A stretch of 64,000 nt of DNA, from contig NC_079312.1 in NCBI RefSeq assembly GCF_029931775.1, forward strand, positions 11,415,821-11,479,820, given 5' to 3'. Of this stretch, positions 62,888-64,000 are shown piece by piece; within the stretch, counting starts at the first letter, position 1; every line of letters starts with the position of its first letter. Made by a program: the position numbers and the translations under genes. This DNA is from Euleptes europaea (lineage: Eukaryota > Chordata > Lepidosauria > Squamata > Sphaerodactylidae). The notes under the pieces were generated by a model that did no database searches, was not told the DNA's origin, and saw only the letters and a program-made list of their open reading frames with translations.

Positions 62888-63242
62888 GCTTAACGGGAGG
62901 AAATGGGCAGCTGATGGTTCTGCTGACCAGGAGGTGTATTACCGGCTGACAATTGTACAAATCAAAGGGATTTTGAAGGGACAGTTTAAAAGTCGACAAC
63001 TCCTAATCAGGGGAAAGAGGAAGGCTTGTGTGTGTGTAGGGGTTGTGTTTCACCATGTCCATCTCCTCCCAAGTCTAAGGTCACCCCACCCAGCCAAGGA
63101 CAATAACAGTCTCTGCCTCCTTTGCAGCAAAGCATCCTGCGGTGGGGGAGAGAAATCAGACTCTTCAGGAGCAAATCCTAAAAAATCCTTCTGTAGAACT
63201 CATTTGGAGACCAAGGGGCAAAGCCCTGACAAGCTCATAACA
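62888..63242. other. No gene seen
   Basis: No recognised repeat or domain. Confidence 0.4.
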
Positions 63243-64000
63243 TCATAGAATCATAGAGTTGGAAGGGTCACCAGGGTCATCTAGTCCAACCCCTGCATAA
63301 TGCAGGAAATTCACAACTACCTCCCCCATACATACCCAGTGACCCCTACTCCATGCCCAGAAGATGGCCAAGATGCCCTCCCTCTCATGATCTGCCTAAG
63401 GTCATAGAATCAGCACTGCTGACAGATGGCTATCCGGCCTCTGCTTAAAAACTAGGGTTGTCAGGTCCTCCCTCTCCTCCAGCAGGTGGTTTTTGGGACA
63501 GAGGTAGGGAAAGATCGTGTGGGCGTGTGGCTGCGCCTACACGCATCACTTCCGGTTTACAACGGGAAGTGCATCATAAAGGGGCTGTTACCACTCAAAC
63601 TAAGAGTGGTAGGTAACAGGACCTTTGCGATGCGGCACTTCCAGGTGTAAACTCCCAGTTTGAGTGGTTAACGGCCCCTTGCGATGCATTTACACCTGGA
63701 AATGCTGCATCGCAAGGGGACTTTTACCACTCAAACTGGGTGAGTGGTAAATGGCCCTTGCGATGCGGAGCTTCTGGTTTACAACCAAAAATGACGTGGT
63801 GCGGTGAACAGGCGTGCATGCATGCGTTGCCCACCGACCTTCAGCTGGTGGGTGGGCAGCCAGGTGGATTGGCAGGGGTTTGCCCGCTACCACCTGGCAC
63901 TTGGCAACCCTGTTAAAAACCTCCAGGGAAGGAGCGCTTACCACCTCCTGAGGAAGCCTGTTCCACTGAGGAACCGCTGTTAGAAAATTCTTCCTAATGT
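63243..64000 (-). mobile_element. CR1 LINE 3' end, split by a hAT MITE, runs off the window
   Basis: 63243-63452 and 63913-64000 are one CR1 copy, colinear with 21697-22000 ('catagagttggaagggtcac', 'ctccagggaaggagcgctta', 'cttcctaatgt'). Confidence 0.85.
63453..63912. mobile_element. hAT-type MITE, long variant with 8-bp target duplication
   Basis: Ends TAGGGTTGTCAGG and CACTTGGCAACCCTG, flanked by TTAAAAAC at 63445-63452 and 63913-63920. This fixes the TAGGGTTGCCA family as hAT-like. The centre has repeated and inverted blocks ('ccactcaaact', 'agtttgagtgg', 'cttgcgatgc', 'gcatcgcaagg'). Confidence 0.85.

Overview
The window looks like a gene-poor, repeat-rich stretch of a squamate reptile (lizard or snake) nuclear chromosome. 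The clade call rests on the repeats: a Sauria-type tRNA SINE, RTE-BovB LINEs, 5S-rRNA-headed SINEs with a BovB-like tail, CR1 and L1 LINEs, and many hAT MITEs. It also rests on a cluster of SCAN zinc-finger genes of the extended, gag-derived kind. The species cannot be told.

Host genes. There are four SCAN-family loci. (1) 1085-1783 (-): a lone SCAN exon whose gene must run off the left edge or be incomplete. (2) 20774-24645 (+): SCAN-C2H2 gene, three coding exons, about 591 aa. (3) 30373-34965 (-): SCAN-C2H2 gene, three coding exons, about 641 aa. (4) 48592-55728 (-): SCAN-KRAB-C2H2 gene, four coding exons, about 746 aa. In genes 2-4 I placed splice sites by GT/AG consensus and checked that phases agree; each joins into one open frame. 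A fifth, dead copy of the start of a zinc-finger exon lies at about 44054-46342 (-), split by an LTR that itself holds a BovB LINE. The proteins should be nuclear DNA-binding regulators: SCAN dimerises, KRAB recruits the TRIM28 silencing complex, and the fingers read DNA.

Region by region. 1-20 kb: one SCAN exon, then stacked SINEs, MITEs, CR1 and BovB pieces, with a perfect 105-bp-arm palindrome at 10.1-10.3 kb. 20-25 kb: gene 2. 25-30 kb: its probable 3' UTR, a hAT element and LINE-derived repeats. 30-35 kb: gene 3. 35-44 kb: LINE debris, a GC-rich possible first exon of gene 3 near 39.9 kb, and a hammerhead-like motif at 38.2 kb. 44-46 kb: nested pseudogene. 48-56 kb: gene 4, with fossil fingers beyond its stop. 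56-60 kb: a GC-rich possible 5' exon of gene 4. 60-64 kb: retroelement array with an L1 inside, then a hAT element carrying a copy of the first coding exon of phosphorylase kinase alpha (PHKA), then CR1 with a hAT MITE inside.

Most striking: the PHKA exon captured by a hAT element (62175-62879), the palindromic element with a hammerhead-like motif in each arm and a 13-bp target duplication (10088-10357), a second hammerhead-like family at 38.2 kb, and SCAN exons that keep the capsid N-terminal half. Everything is read by eye from the sequence; no alignment, folding or database search was run.
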